Positions 28,406 through 38,685 of a DNA stretch of 64,000 nt are shown here, in pieces (within the stretch, counting starts at the first letter, position 1; each line of letters begins with the position of its first letter). Both the position numbers and the translations under genes were made by a program. This stretch comes from Nostoc sp. CHAB 5844 (GTDB lineage Bacteria > Cyanobacteriota > Cyanobacteriia > Cyanobacteriales > Nostocaceae). The stretch covers positions 9,974-73,973 of the forward strand of contig NZ_JAIVFW010000005.1 in NCBI RefSeq assembly GCF_020829595.1. Direction: 5' to 3'. The notes under the pieces were generated by a model. That model did no database searches. It saw nothing but the letters and a program-made list of their open reading frames with translations, and was not told the DNA's origin.

Positions 28406-30633
28406 AGATCCTGACCAAGTTTATTGCTTCGACAGCGATTTCTGTAGGCTTAGTCAGTGTATTGCTGGGGGGAAGTACACTTTTAATTAAACAGATAGAA
28501 CAATCTGTAGCTCAAAGCCGCGATCACACCAATCAAGCTGTCCGTCGCACTCAAGATCTGCGGTTTTCTCTAGAAAAACAAACTTCGGTGTTGAAAAACT
28601 ATCTTCTGCTCAATCACAATGCCGCAGATATAGCAAGCTATCAGCAAGAAATGTCCGATTTTTTGAAGAATTTGGCAGCATTAAAACAGTTGCTCCCAGA
28701 AGTCAAGCAACCTGATGTGGTGCGCCGTCGTCATCAATTTCTTGTCCGCTTAGTTGATGGTTTAAAAAACCAAACAAGTTCTTCAACTTTGCAAATACAG
28801 CAAGATGTCAAAGCCATCAACTCATTCCAAGATGATATTCAGTTGTTTCTCAATGCGCTGGTTGAGGAAGTTCAGCAACAAGATACTGCTACCCGCAAAG
28901 CTGCTGAACAATTCCAGCAAAATGCTACCATTGCTACTTATGGCTTAATTGGCGTAGTATTGCTAATTTTTATCGCTCAGTTTGCTCTAACACTACTGCC
29001 AGTCATCCGTTCAATTCAAGCCCTGCAAATTGGAGCGGCAAAACTGGGTAGTGGTAATATGGACTACCGTTTAAATATCAACACTGGCGATGAAATTGAA
29101 CAACTGGCACAGGAATTTAACCAAATGGCAGCCCAGTTGGCAGATTCCTATACCTCACTAGAGCAGAAACGAGCCGCCGCAGATTTAGCTAATCAAGCTA
29201 AGAGTGAGTTTTTAGCCAATATGAGCCATGAACTCCGCACTCCTCTCAACGGTATTCTCGGTTATGCTCAAATTCTCAACCGTTCCCAAAGTTGGGGCGA
29301 AAAGGAACGTAAGGGCATTAATATTATCTATCAGTGTGGTACCCATTTGCTGACGCTGATTAATGACATCCTCGATCTCTCGAAAATTGAAGCCCGCAAA
29401 CTGGAATTGCAACCACAAGGAATTCATCTACCATCTTTCTTACAAGCAATTGCGGAGATTATTCGCATTCGGGCAGAACAAAAAGGTATCGAGTTTGTCT
29501 ATTTGCCGGATGCAAACTTGCCAGAGGGTATCGAAGTTGATGGTAAGCGGTTGCGACAAGTTTTAATTAACCTGCTAGGAAATGCTGTCAAGTTTACCGA
29601 GCAAGGGAAGGTAAAATTTATAGTCAAGCAGATAGGCAATTCTCTGCAAAACCGCAACGCCTTACCTACTGTCAAACTTAGTTTCCAGGTTAGCGATACA
29701 GGTGTTGGCATCAGTCCAGACTCTTTAGAAAAAATATTCCTACCCTTTGAACAAGTTGGTGATGAGAAACGCCACTCTGAGGGAACTGGACTAGGACTTG
29801 CCATCAGTAACAACATTGTTAATCTGATGGGAAGCCAAATTCAAGTAACAAGTGAGTTAAGAGTTGGTAGCACTTTTTCCTTGGAGGTGGAGTTTCCTTT
29901 AGCTATAGAGTGGCAACATAGTGCAATGACTACCACCGGCAAAGAATTAGTCGGTTATGAAGGACAACCACAAACGATTTTAGTGGTAGACGACAAATGG
30001 GAAAATCGTTCGGTAATTGTTAACTTATTAGAACCGCTAAGTTTTACTGTGGTAGAAGCCGAAAACGGTGAGGATGGTTTAAATAAAGTTACTCAATTCA
30101 AACCCGATTTAATCATCACTGATTTATTAATGCCAGTCATGGATGGGTATGCATTTTTGCAGCAAATCCGGCAATCAGAGGTATTCAAGTCAATTCCGAT
30201 GATTGTGTCTTCTGCATCTGTTTCTACAATGGATCAACAACAGAGTTTGGATGCTGGCGGTGATGCTTTCTTAACAAAGCCTGTGGAGGCAGAAGAATTA
30301 TTTAAATTATTACAAAAATATTTACAGATTACTTGGAAATATAAATCCTTAGAAATTCCTAACGCTGAGTCATTCGTTCAGCAAAATCATAGCAATGCCA
30401 AAACCACAACGATAGATATAATTTTACCCACCCTAGAAGACTTAGCAGAGTTACTTTCCCTTGCCCAACAAGGACGATTAAAAAAATTAGTTGCAGCTGC
30501 TCAGAATCTTGAACAAAAAAATCAACAGTATGCTGCCTTTGTTCAGCATATTGTTCAACTCACCAAGGACTTTCAAATAGAAAGCGTGGAAAATTTTATT
30601 CAGGAATCTATCAATAAATTAGGGAACGAGTAA
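28402..30633 (+). CDS. Membrane hybrid histidine kinase, coupled to the PhnD-like protein
   Basis: A 743-residue protein. TM1 (about 10-30) and TM2 (about 177-200) flank a helical periplasmic region (four-helix-like). HAMP (about 200-252) follows, then HisKA with phospho-H276 ([17 protein letters not shown]), HATPase ([28 protein letters not shown]), and a C-terminal receiver (about 525-640, phosphoacceptor in [13 protein letters not shown]). The last ~80 residues form an extra helical tail. The ATGA overlap with the PhnD-like gene implies coupled translation. It probably senses the liganded binding protein through its periplasmic domain. Its receiver points to a phosphorelay with the next gene. 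Confidence 0.88.
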   Translation: MKILTKFIASTAISVGLVSVLLGGSTLLIKQIEQSVAQSRDHTNQAVRRTQDLRFSLEKQTSVLKNYLLLNHNAADIASYQQEMSDFLKNLAALKQLLPEVKQPDVVRRRHQFLVRLVDGLKNQTSSSTLQIQQDVKAINSFQDDIQLFLNALVEEVQQQDTATRKAAEQFQQNATIATYGLIGVVLLIFIAQFALTLLPVIRSIQALQIGAAKLGSGNMDYRLNINTGDEIEQLAQEFNQMAAQLADSYTSLEQKRAAADLANQAKSEFLANMSHELRTPLNGILGYAQILNRSQSWGEKERKGINIIYQCGTHLLTLINDILDLSKIEARKLELQPQGIHLPSFLQAIAEIIRIRAEQKGIEFVYLPDANLPEGIEVDGKRLRQVLINLLGNAVKFTEQGKVKFIVKQIGNSLQNRNALPTVKLSFQVSDTGVGISPDSLEKIFLPFEQVGDEKRHSEGTGLGLAISNNIVNLMGSQIQVTSELRVGSTFSLEVEFPLAIEWQHSAMTTTGKELVGYEGQPQTILVVDDKWENRSVIVNLLEPLSFTVVEAENGEDGLNKVTQFKPDLIITDLLMPVMDGYAFLQQIRQSEVFKSIPMIVSSASVSTMDQQQSLDAGGDAFLTKPVEAEELFKLLQKYLQITWKYKSLEIPNAESFVQQNHSNAKTTTIDIILPTLEDLAELLSLAQQGRLKKLVAAAQNLEQKNQQYAAFVQHIVQLTKDFQIESVENFIQESINKLGNE

Positions 30634-30709
30634 CAGGTAAGAGAAATGACTTCTGTTCCCCGTTCCCTGTTCCCTTTCTCAGACTATTAACGGTAGAACC
30701 AAATAAGTT

Positions 30710-32038
30710 ATGAAAGAATCTGAATTGATTTTAGTGGTAGATGATACGCCTGCAAATTTGGCAGTGCTTTCTGAGGCACTTAGCGATGCAGGTTTTGAAG
30801 TAGCGATCGCCACCGATGGCGAACGAGCTATCAAACAAGCGGAATGTAGTTTGCCTAGCTTAATTTTGCTCGATGTGATGATGCCTGGTATTGATGGGTT
30901 TGAGACGTGCCGCCGTCTTAAAGCTTCAACCATCACCCAAGATATTCCCATCATCTTTATGACAGCTTTATCTGAAACCACTGATAAAGTTAATGGATTT
31001 AACCTGGGTGCTGTCGATTATATCACCAAGCCCTTTCAAGAAGCCGAACTCATTGTCCGTGTGAAAACACAGTTAAAAGTGCGTCACTTCAATCAAACAT
31101 TAGAACAGCAAGTTAGCCAGCGCACCGCAGAATTAACAGATGCTTTAAAACAATTGCAAAGCTCACAACTTCAGTTAGTGCAATCAGAAAAAATGGCAAC
31201 TTTGGGACAATTAGTAGCAGGAGTTGCCCATGAAATCAATAACCCTGTTAACTTCATTCACTGCAACCTCGAATACATGGAGAACTATACTCAAACACTG
31301 CTGAATTTTTTGCAACTCTACCAAAAGCATTACCCTGATCCTGTTGATGAAATTCAAGAGCAAGCAGAAGAAAACGACTTGGTGTTTTTGCAGGAAGATG
31401 TGATTAAAACTCTTGCTTCTATGAAAATCGGGACTCAACGTATCTGCGAAATCGTGCTATCGCTACGAAATTTCTCTCGCATGGATGAAGTCGAATTTAA
31501 AGCCGTTGATATTCATGAGGGTATTGATAGCACCATTATGATTCTGCAACATCGCTTAAAAGCCACACCAGAACATCCACAGATCGCAGTAATTCGAGAA
31601 TATGGCAATTTACCTTTGATTGAATGCTATGCCGGACAACTTAATCAAGCATTTATGAATATTTTGGCAAATGCGATCGATGCTTTGGAAGAAATGAATG
31701 CTCATCGAACTTATCAAGAAATACAGGATTATCCTGGTTGCATCATAATTAGTACATCTATAGTTGATTTACAATCCGTGCAAATTGCGATCGCGGACAA
31801 CGGCCCTGGTATACCAGAGCATATTCAACAACGTATCTTCGATCCCTTTTTTACCACAAAACCTGTGGGCAAAGGAACAGGCATGGGTATGTCTATTAGC
31901 TATCAAATCATCACAGAAAAACATAACGGCAAGCTAGAGTGTTTCTCAACACCTGGAAAGGGAACCAAGTTTGTGATTCAAATTCCAATCCGCCAGCAAG
32001 CTCATAAAGCAATGTCATTATCAAAACTGACTTTTTGA
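30710..32038 (+). CDS. Receiver-histidine kinase, third gene of the PhnD-like operon
   Basis: A 442-residue protein. The N-terminal receiver (about 5-122) has phosphoacceptor LILLDVMMPGIDG and ITKPFQ. A coiled linker (NQTLEQQVSQRTAEL) leads to a HisKA-like segment with phospho-His in VAGVAHEINNPVNFIHCNL, which is the HisKA class of NtrB-like kinases. HATPase motifs are NILANAIDAL, DNGPGIP, and GTGMGMSI. It lies 76 bp behind the previous kinase on the same strand. It probably receives phosphate from that kinase on its receiver and then alters its own kinase activity. The output regulator is not in the window. Confidence 0.85.
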   Translation: MKESELILVVDDTPANLAVLSEALSDAGFEVAIATDGERAIKQAECSLPSLILLDVMMPGIDGFETCRRLKASTITQDIPIIFMTALSETTDKVNGFNLGAVDYITKPFQEAELIVRVKTQLKVRHFNQTLEQQVSQRTAELTDALKQLQSSQLQLVQSEKMATLGQLVAGVAHEINNPVNFIHCNLEYMENYTQTLLNFLQLYQKHYPDPVDEIQEQAEENDLVFLQEDVIKTLASMKIGTQRICEIVLSLRNFSRMDEVEFKAVDIHEGIDSTIMILQHRLKATPEHPQIAVIREYGNLPLIECYAGQLNQAFMNILANAIDALEEMNAHRTYQEIQDYPGCIIISTSIVDLQSVQIAIADNGPGIPEHIQQRIFDPFFTTKPVGKGTGMGMSISYQIITEKHNGKLECFSTPGKGTKFVIQIPIRQQAHKAMSLSKLTF

Positions 32039-32185
32039 CACATATTCTAAGCTCGACGTTATCAAAAATAAGAGCTTGGTTTCCTTTATCCGGCAAAAAC
32101 TCTGGCTTTTTGGCAAATACTTTTTCCACATTATAGATTATCGATGAAGTTCAAAAAGTAAAATTACCGTCTTACAAAGGTTTCA

Positions 32186-32794
32186 GTGATAGCGATCGCG
32201 TTGCAAACAAAATGGGTAAAAGTCAAGCTAAGAAGTTATTTGTCAGCAATGTTAGAAACAGAATTACAAAAAATAGAGGCGATCGCCAAACAAATATCTG
32301 CAAAATTTGCTATAGAATACAACGGTATTGATACCTCGTTAGCGCCATCTTTAGATAAAAGCAATAGTATTGCTTTCGCCTATGAAAAATTGCTGCATGG
32401 TAAGTTTGGTAGTCCAGGTACGCTGGCAATTTCGGGAATGCTAACGCGTGTTTTAAAAAATGTTTCTATAAAAATTTGCGGCTATTCTGGTTTAATGCTC
32501 CCTGTATGTGAAGATGTTGGTTTAGCAACCAGAGCCAATGAGCAAACCTATGATCTGACAAACTTACTTTTATATTCTGCTGTTTGTGGCTGTGGATTAG
32601 ATACAGTTCCCCTTCCCGGCGATATCTCCGTTGAGCAAATAGCAGCAATATTAATTGATCAGGCAACTTTAGCTCTTAAACTAAATAAACCACTATCAGC
32701 CAGATTATTTCCCATCCCAAATAAAAAAGCTGGGGAAATGACTACATTCAATTCCCCATATCTAGTAGACTGTCAAATATTTGCAGTAGATTAA
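32186..32794 (+). CDS. DUF711/UPF0210 family protein, probably N-terminally truncated
   Basis: A 202-residue product. The C-terminal part is a clear DUF711 match: GYSGLMLPVCEDVGLA, CGCGLDTVPLPGDIS, LNKPLSARLFPIPNKKAGE and the FNSPYLVDC ending. Full-length family members are roughly 400 residues or more, so only the C-terminal half is present, and no matching sequence is seen in the frame upstream. The GTG at 32186 overlaps a HIP1 site; an ATG at 32249 (MLETE) is an alternative start. It may be a decaying gene or a short variant. The family's reaction is not established. Confidence 0.6.
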   Translation: MIAIALQTKWVKVKLRSYLSAMLETELQKIEAIAKQISAKFAIEYNGIDTSLAPSLDKSNSIAFAYEKLLHGKFGSPGTLAISGMLTRVLKNVSIKICGYSGLMLPVCEDVGLATRANEQTYDLTNLLLYSAVCGCGLDTVPLPGDISVEQIAAILIDQATLALKLNKPLSARLFPIPNKKAGEMTTFNSPYLVDCQIFAVD

Positions 32795-32846
32795 TTTTGG
32801 AAAGGCAAAATAAACAGTATATAAATCAAATTTACCCTGAAAATAA

Positions 32847-33515
32847 TCATTCAGTTAGTAAGCTAGGCGAAGTCAACACAAATACATCTCTAATTCCCAA
32901 GCCATCAGTTTGCGGTTTAATCGGAGTGGTAAAGTGGAAAAATTCGTGGTCGTTAACTAATAACAATTCACCAGGATGCAAAACTTTGCTAAAAACTGGC
33001 TTCTCCTTTTTACCTGCATATAAATGCGTTTCTCCACCTTGAATATTTTCTCTAGCAACTGAGAATATCCCGATAAAGTCAGTACCATCTTGATGGATAC
33101 CTTCAGGCGCTGGATTACCCATATTTTCAGCCGAACAGATGGTTCTGATTTGATGAACTCCTATCTCTGCTTCTGGGTGCAATTTACAAGAGTCACTAAA
33201 CGCTAAGACCATCTTTTTAAAGATATCAAGCTTAATGATGCCATCTTCTAATTCAGCAAATTCTCGTTTAACATCTCCTAATAAAGGGTTGTAAGTCTTA
33301 CTTTGGAAGAGGTAGCCATGAGGTAGTTTAATTAACTCATTCCCAGAAACGATAAACCGAGATAATCTTCTTAAACGATAATTGCCTTTAATATAAGGAT
33401 CAACTGGCAAGTTATTAAAGAATGGTTCAAAACCTTCTGGATTAATTGAATTTACCTTTCTGAGAGTAAACAGAAAGGCATATTCTAATTCCGTTGATTC
33501 CCATACTTTTTGCAT
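32847..33515 (-). CDS. 2-oxoglutarate-Fe(II) dioxygenase family protein (PF10014-type)
   Basis: A 222-residue protein. The iron-binding H-x-D is H141-Q-D143 in GIHQDGTDFIG, and a distal His is H194 in DHEFFHFTTPI. GGETHLYAG and LLLVNDHEFFHF match the family that includes bacterial free-amino-acid hydroxylases. Family members oxidise amino acids such as isoleucine using 2-oxoglutarate. The actual substrate here is unknown. It is a single gene, convergent with the DUF711 gene. A hairpin (CCTCCG at 33544-33549 with CGGAGG at 33564-33569) lies in its presumed 5' leader. Confidence 0.8.
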   Translation of the reverse strand: MQKVWESTELEYAFLFTLRKVNSINPEGFEPFFNNLPVDPYIKGNYRLRRLSRFIVSGNELIKLPHGYLFQSKTYNPLLGDVKREFAELEDGIIKLDIFKKMVLAFSDSCKLHPEAEIGVHQIRTICSAENMGNPAPEGIHQDGTDFIGIFSVARENIQGGETHLYAGKKEKPVFSKVLHPGELLLVNDHEFFHFTTPIKPQTDGLGIRDVFVLTSPSLLTE

Positions 33516-33868
33516 AGGATTTACCTGCTTGTTAGGTTTAAATCCTCCGCTATTTTTCTTTCTCGGAGGCTTATACCACCGAGTATATGCTACTTTTTAT
33601 TAAACTGTCGTTAAATTGACTACAGAAATTGACAATTTGTGATACAGCAATAACTTTACAACAAAATAAAAATATCTCTGTCTCTAGATCTTGTTTTTTA
33701 ACTCAATCCGTGTAAATCTCATAGTGATACTACGGTAAATCTGTCGATTTGACGTAGTAATTTAATATCAGCCCAAACCATTGAGAACTTAGTGCCGAGC
33801 GAACTTTTAACATCTAGTCCTTACCGTGGTGTAGGCAGATATGGAATAACATAGGAGATTCGAGAATC
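33516..33868. other. Divergent intergenic region, about 350 bp
   Basis: Lies between the minus-strand dioxygenase and the plus-strand flavoprotein. It holds the GC-rich hairpin 33544-33569 and presumably both promoters. A ribosome site AGGAG at 33853-33857 serves the flavoprotein. No coding signal was seen. Confidence 0.45.
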
Positions 33869-35500
33869 GTGAGTACTTATCAATCTCAGTCAGGTAATAG
33901 TTCTTCTCATCTCGACTTAGAAGCCGATGTTTTAGTTATTGGTGGTGGCCCTTCTGCTACTTGGGCGGCTTGGAGTGCAGCTAATCAAGGAGCGAAGGTA
34001 ATTTTAGTAGATAAAGGCTACTGCGGTACAAGTGGGGCAACAGCACCCTCTGGTACTGGTGTTTGGTATGTTCCACCAGACCCGCAACAACGAGAAGCCG
34101 CAATGGCTAGTCGGGAAGCTTTGGGTGGTTATCTTTCTGAGCGTCCTTGGATGGAGCGTGTATTAGATCAGACATATACCAACCTGAATAAATTATCAGA
34201 TTGGGGCTATCCTTTCCCAGTCGATGATGAAGGCCGTCCCCATCGGCGATCGCTCCAGCAAGCCCATGATTATCTGCGCCTGATGCGTAAAAAAATTACC
34301 AAAGCAGGCGTAAAAATACTTGACCACAGCCCAGCCTTAGAATTGTTAGTAGATACAGAAGGCGCAGTGGCAGGCGCTAAAGGTATTTGTCGGCAAACAG
34401 GCGATCGCTGGACAGTGAAAGCCAAAGCTGTAGTCATTGCTACTGGTGGTTGTGCCTTCCTGAGTAAAGCCCTTGGCTGTAACGTCCTCACAGGCGATGG
34501 TTATTTAATGGCAGCCGAAGCCGGTGCGGAAATGTCAGGCATGGAATTTTCTAATGCCTATGCCCTTTCCCCGGCTTTTTCTTCGGTTACTAAAGGCGCA
34601 TACTACCGCTGGGCAACCTTTTATTACGAAGATGGTACAGAAATTGAGGGTGCTGGTTCTCAAAGAGGTCGTTCCATCATTGCCCGGACTTTACTTACCC
34701 AACCTGTATACGCCCGTTTGGACAAAGCAACGCCGGAAATTCAAGCTATGTTGCGGACAGTCCAACACAACTTCTTTCTACCATTTAACCGCTTGGGTAT
34801 TGATCCCTTCACGCAATACTTCCCTATAACTCTGCGTTTAGAAGGCACAGTGCGCGGTACAGGTGGAATTCGGATTGTTGATGAAAATTGCGCCACTTCT
34901 GTACCCGGACTTTATGCTGCGGGTGATGCTGCCACCAGAGAATTAATTTGCGGCGGCTTTACTGGTGGTGGTAGCCATAACGCAGCTTGGGCAACATCTT
35001 CTGGCTATTGGTCAGGGGAAGCCGCAGCGAAATATGCCCAGCAACTAGGAATAAAAGCTAATCATCGCGCTGTGCGGGGTATTGGTACGGCGGCAGTGAA
35101 TAATGGGAGTAGCGATCGCACTTTCAATCCTTCAGAAGTAATTAAGGCAGTACAAGCAGAAGTCTTCCCTTATGATCGCAACTTGTTCCGTACAGAGAAG
35201 GGATTAACAGAATCTCTCGGTCGTCTGCACGACTTATGGAAAGAAGTCCGCAGCAGCGAAACTGTAGACACAACTCAAGCTGTGCAAGCCAGAGAAGCCG
35301 TAGCAATGGTAGCCACAGCCCGATGGATGTACTCTAGCGCCCTAGAACGCAAAGAAACTCGCGGGATGCACAAGCATTTAGACTATCCAGAACAAGACTC
35401 GAATCAATACCATCGCCTCTTGAGTGGTGGTTTAGATCAAGTTTGGGTGAAGCCCCAAAAACTAGCAACCACTAAACAAAGGGAGTTAGTCGCATTGTGA
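33869..35500 (+). CDS. FAD-dependent oxidoreductase, fumarate reductase/AprA-like flavoprotein
   Basis: A 543-residue protein. The N-terminal dinucleotide fold DVLVIGGGPSATWAAW (about 19-34) ends in a VDKG strand. A second FAD segment, VPGLYAAGDAATRELICGG (about 345-363), is typical of the succinate dehydrogenase/fumarate reductase/adenylylsulfate reductase flavoprotein family. A C-terminal helical domain is present. The GTG start at 33869 has AGGAG 11 nt upstream. The stop overlaps the next gene's GTG by 4 bp, so it forms a two-subunit enzyme with the ferredoxin protein, analogous to AprA-AprB. The substrate is unknown, and no transporter or sulfur genes nearby help. Confidence 0.8.
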   Translation: MSTYQSQSGNSSSHLDLEADVLVIGGGPSATWAAWSAANQGAKVILVDKGYCGTSGATAPSGTGVWYVPPDPQQREAAMASREALGGYLSERPWMERVLDQTYTNLNKLSDWGYPFPVDDEGRPHRRSLQQAHDYLRLMRKKITKAGVKILDHSPALELLVDTEGAVAGAKGICRQTGDRWTVKAKAVVIATGGCAFLSKALGCNVLTGDGYLMAAEAGAEMSGMEFSNAYALSPAFSSVTKGAYYRWATFYYEDGTEIEGAGSQRGRSIIARTLLTQPVYARLDKATPEIQAMLRTVQHNFFLPFNRLGIDPFTQYFPITLRLEGTVRGTGGIRIVDENCATSVPGLYAAGDAATRELICGGFTGGGSHNAAWATSSGYWSGEAAAKYAQQLGIKANHRAVRGIGTAAVNNGSSDRTFNPSEVIKAVQAEVFPYDRNLFRTEKGLTESLGRLHDLWKEVRSSETVDTTQAVQAREAVAMVATARWMYSSALERKETRGMHKHLDYPEQDSNQYHRLLSGGLDQVWVKPQKLATTKQRELVAL

Positions 35501-35889
35501 TTGAACTAGTTAGCGAATCTCGTTGCATTAAATGTAATATCTGCGTTTCGGCTTGTCCCACCAACGTCTTTGACAAAGTACCGAACAGCCCACCCAAAAT
35601 CGCCCGTAAAAGCGACTGCCAAACCTGCTTTATGTGCGAATTGTATTGTCCCGCAGATGCGCTGTTTGTTGCACCACAGGCAGATGAATCTGTGTTTGTT
35701 GATGAACAAACTCTCACAGAAGCCGGACTGTTGGGTGGATACCGAGAAGCTTTAGGTTGGCAACCTGGTGGGACTCCTGCTGGTGTCAGAGAAAAGTCTG
35801 CCCAAATGTTTAGGAACTTCACTAATAGTTTGCCTACGGATGCTCAAGGTAGAATCCAGCCTTGGAGTAACCAGTCTCCGCCTCGCTGA
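35497..35889 (+). CDS. Two-cluster 4Fe-4S ferredoxin, electron-transfer subunit
   Basis: A 130-residue protein with two CxxCxxCxxxCP motifs: CIKCNICVSACP (about 8-19) and CQTCFMCELYCP (about 43-54). Each binds a 4Fe-4S cluster. A ~70-residue tail follows (LLGGYREALGWQPGGTP), resembling the C-terminal extension of AprB-type subunits. The GTG start overlaps the flavoprotein stop (GTGA). It should deliver or accept electrons for the flavoprotein in the cytoplasm. Confidence 0.85.
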   Translation: MIELVSESRCIKCNICVSACPTNVFDKVPNSPPKIARKSDCQTCFMCELYCPADALFVAPQADESVFVDEQTLTEAGLLGGYREALGWQPGGTPAGVREKSAQMFRNFTNSLPTDAQGRIQPWSNQSPPR

Positions 35890-36060
35890 AGCGGAAAGCT
35901 TGACAGTATATTTTTTTGGGCTAATATTAAGTATACAAAATTTATGTATATCTAATATTCAGTCTTACTAATTACTTGCTCAAGGCAGAGTTAGGAGTTA
36001 GGAACTTCAAACATTCCAACTCCTCAATTCTGTTGTCAGTACATATCATGTGAAACACTC

Positions 36061-37377
36061 ATGCAACGAAGTAGTAAAGAAAACTACCAAAAAGATAAAC
36101 TTCCGTTTACTTCTTTGGAAATTCCACCTGCATTGAAATCTGCAAATTTTTCTTGCTTTGTGATTGGCGAAAGCTTATCTTTTTTTGGGTCATGGATGAC
36201 TCAAATTGCCTTAGTATGGCTAGTTTATCAATTAACAAATTCAGCAGTATTAGTAGGAGTAGCTGGATTTACAAATCAAGCGATGGGATTAATTATTACT
36301 CCTTTAGTAGGTGTCTTGTTAGATCGCTGGAACTTAAGATATGTTTTACTAGCTACACAATTGGTGTCTATTCTGCTGTCTACCACACTTACTTATTTAA
36401 CTATTGGTAATAATATTAATGTTACCTGGATTATTATTATTGGTACACTGCAAGGAATAGTCAAAGCCTTTGATTTACCTGCACGTCAAGTAATTATTCC
36501 CCGACTTGTAGAAAAGAAAGCAGACACTTATAGTGCAATGGCTTCTCACTCATTTTTAATTAATACAGCTAAGTTTGTTAGCCCGATGATTGGGGGATTC
36601 ATGATTGCGAGAACTGGTGCAGCTTCTTGTTTTTTAGTAGATGCTATTAGTTATTTACCTTTTTTGTCAGCAATTTTAACTATTCAAATAAAACAAGTTA
36701 CAAACCAATCTTTGACTCAAAAATCTCAAATTTGGCAAAATCTCAAAGAAGGTTTTGTCTTTGCTTATCAATTTTTACCAATTAAATATGTATTAATGCT
36801 GCAAGTAATAATTTGCTTTATGGCAATGACTCATGTTAATTTAATTCCTATTTTTGCTAAAGAAGTATTGCAAGGCAATGCTGAAACGATGGGATTTTTA
36901 ATGACAGCTTCAGCATTAGGTTCTATAGTAGCCGGGCTTTATCTCATCTCAGGACAAAAAGCTCTAATATTGGTAAAAATAATTGCATTTTCATCCACTA
37001 TTTTAGGGTTATCTTTAATAATATTTTCCAGGTTAAATAAGTTAGAATTTTGCTTATTAATTATATTTATTGTCGGTATGACTAATACCATGACTTTAGC
37101 ATCTATTAATAATTTTGTGCAGTTAGTGCTGGTGGAAGAAGACAAAAGAGGTAGAGTGACCAGTATATTTACAACTGGGTTTTTAGGGATTCTGCCTTTT
37201 GGCAATTTATTTTTTGGAGGTTTGGCTGGGCAAATTGGGGTGGCAAACTCACTATTATTTGGTGGTATTTGTTGCACGTTAGGAGCTTATTTTTTTGCTC
37301 GGCAAATGCCGATTATTAAAAAAGTAGTAGAGCCAATATATGCAGATATGGGTTTAATGAATCAGCCAAATAAATAA
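36061..37377 (+). CDS. Major facilitator superfamily exporter, 12 TM
   Basis: A 438-residue protein with about twelve hydrophobic segments. The opening FSCFVIGESLSFFGSWMTQIA is typical of the MFS_3/enterobactin-exporter-like group. The A-motif-like loop is GVLLDRWNLRYVLL between TM2 and TM3, and loop 8-9 is weakly conserved. Group members export siderophores, macrolides or other small molecules. The cargo here cannot be assigned. The gene is AT-rich with no HIP1 site in it, unlike its neighbours, which hints at transfer. It stands alone, 171 bp behind the ferredoxin gene. Confidence 0.8.
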   Translation: MQRSSKENYQKDKLPFTSLEIPPALKSANFSCFVIGESLSFFGSWMTQIALVWLVYQLTNSAVLVGVAGFTNQAMGLIITPLVGVLLDRWNLRYVLLATQLVSILLSTTLTYLTIGNNINVTWIIIIGTLQGIVKAFDLPARQVIIPRLVEKKADTYSAMASHSFLINTAKFVSPMIGGFMIARTGAASCFLVDAISYLPFLSAILTIQIKQVTNQSLTQKSQIWQNLKEGFVFAYQFLPIKYVLMLQVIICFMAMTHVNLIPIFAKEVLQGNAETMGFLMTASALGSIVAGLYLISGQKALILVKIIAFSSTILGLSLIIFSRLNKLEFCLLIIFIVGMTNTMTLASINNFVQLVLVEEDKRGRVTSIFTTGFLGILPFGNLFFGGLAGQIGVANSLLFGGICCTLGAYFFARQMPIIKKVVEPIYADMGLMNQPNK

Positions 37378-37381
37378 TTAA

Positions 37382-37690
37382 CTACATCTTTTTTACTCTT
37401 CTAATTCTAATTAACAGTGCTACAAGTGCGATCGCACCTGAAACTAAAAAAGCAGCCCCCAAAGAAAACTGCTGAGGCTTTAGCGCGGTTTTCGGGTGCA
37501 GTAACATCAAAAATAATCGCTTGTGCTACAGAAGCATTACCGCCAGTAATCCCATCGAGACATTTGGCGAAGAATAGCCAGCTGGCTGTAGTTGCAGTGC
37601 CAGCGATCGCATGAGTAATTAGCGTTCCAGCTAAACTAATAATCAATAAAGGTTTACGCCCAAAGCGATCGCAAAGTAAACTTTGCCAAA
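37382..37690 (-). pseudogene. Deleted MFS transporter (TetA-like) remnant
   Basis: The minus strand reads DRFGRKPLLIISLAGTLI (the MFS loop 2-3 motif), then LDGITGGNASVAQAIIFDVT and ENRAKA. It then shifts frame into SLGAAFLVSGAIALVALLI and a basic C-terminus ending at 37382. This is a TM2-TM5 piece joined directly to the last helix of the same family, so most of the protein (TM6-TM11) has been lost. It also lacks a start, the sequence giving way at about 37690 to the next gene. Confidence 0.7.
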
Positions 37691-37694
37691 CCCG

Positions 37695-38609
37695 ATGAAA
37701 TTTCAACTCAAGAGACTGACACGTAAGCAACGACAGCGTTCACAACCCATTATTCACTTGAAGTTTCGCAATGGTAATTTCCAGATTATGGGCTTAGGTG
37801 TATGGCACTCCTACTGGCGCGATCCCTACCATTTACTCCTAACGATTCCCTGGACTGGATTTGTACTACTAATTTGTACTTTTTATGTAGCTATTAATAC
37901 TTTATTCTCTCTGGCTTATTTATTAGGAGGAGATTGCATTGCTAATGCCCGTCCAGGCTCTTTTTTCGATGTTTTTTTCTTTAGCGTCCAAACCCTAGCA
38001 TCTATTGGCTACGGGGCAATGTATCCGAAAACAACCTATGCCAATCTCATTGTTACCATTGAAGCGATCGTTGGTGTGATGGGAATTGCGGTAATGACAG
38101 GGTTAGCCTTTGCGCGGTTTTCTCGTCCAACTGCCCGTGTAATCTTTAGTCGCGTGGCTGTAATAGTACCCCATAATGGCATGCCTACCTTAATGTTTCG
38201 CACCGCTAACCAGCGGCGCAATTTAATTCTCGAAGCGCAAATGCGGGTTTATTTAATGCGTGATGAAGTTACCGCAGAAGGTGAGTTTATGCGTCGCATC
38301 TACGATCTCAAACTACTGAGGCAGCAAACTCCTGGTTTTGCCTTAAGTTGGACAGTAATGCACATGATTGATGATTCTAGCCCTTTATATGGCATAACAT
38401 CAGAATCTTTAAATCAAACCAACAGTTTATTGATGATATCTTTAACTGGCATTGATGAAACAGTGGCACAAGTTGTTCATGCACGTCATAGCTACAGTGC
38501 TAATGATATTTTATGGAATAGTCGGTTTGTCGATATCTTGCACCATGCATCTGATGAACATCGTTACATCGACTACAACCATTTCCATGATGTCCTGCCT
38601 TTGGAGTAG
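37695..38609 (+). CDS. Inward-rectifier-type potassium channel (KirBac-like)
   Basis: A 304-residue protein with an N-terminal slide helix before TM1 (about 48-72), a pore helix and selectivity filter TLASIGYG (100-107), and TM2 (about 118-142). A cytoplasmic immunoglobulin-like C-terminal domain follows (ANQRRNLILEAQMRVYLMRDE, FALSWTVMHMIDDSSPLYG, VHARHSYSANDILWNSRFVDI). These are KirBac hallmarks; the filter reads SIGYG instead of the usual TIGYG. It conducts K+ across the cytoplasmic or thylakoid membrane as a tetramer. The ATG at 37695 is preferred over a TTG at 37683 that lies in the transporter remnant. Confidence 0.88.
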   Translation: MKFQLKRLTRKQRQRSQPIIHLKFRNGNFQIMGLGVWHSYWRDPYHLLLTIPWTGFVLLICTFYVAINTLFSLAYLLGGDCIANARPGSFFDVFFFSVQTLASIGYGAMYPKTTYANLIVTIEAIVGVMGIAVMTGLAFARFSRPTARVIFSRVAVIVPHNGMPTLMFRTANQRRNLILEAQMRVYLMRDEVTAEGEFMRRIYDLKLLRQQTPGFALSWTVMHMIDDSSPLYGITSESLNQTNSLLMISLTGIDETVAQVVHARHSYSANDILWNSRFVDILHHASDEHRYIDYNHFHDVLPLE

Positions 38610-38685
38610 AACCGAGTACTGTAACTTTTTTCAACGCAGAGGTTGGCGCACAGGAACACCAAGTTTTTTGTTTAAAAATGATGTA

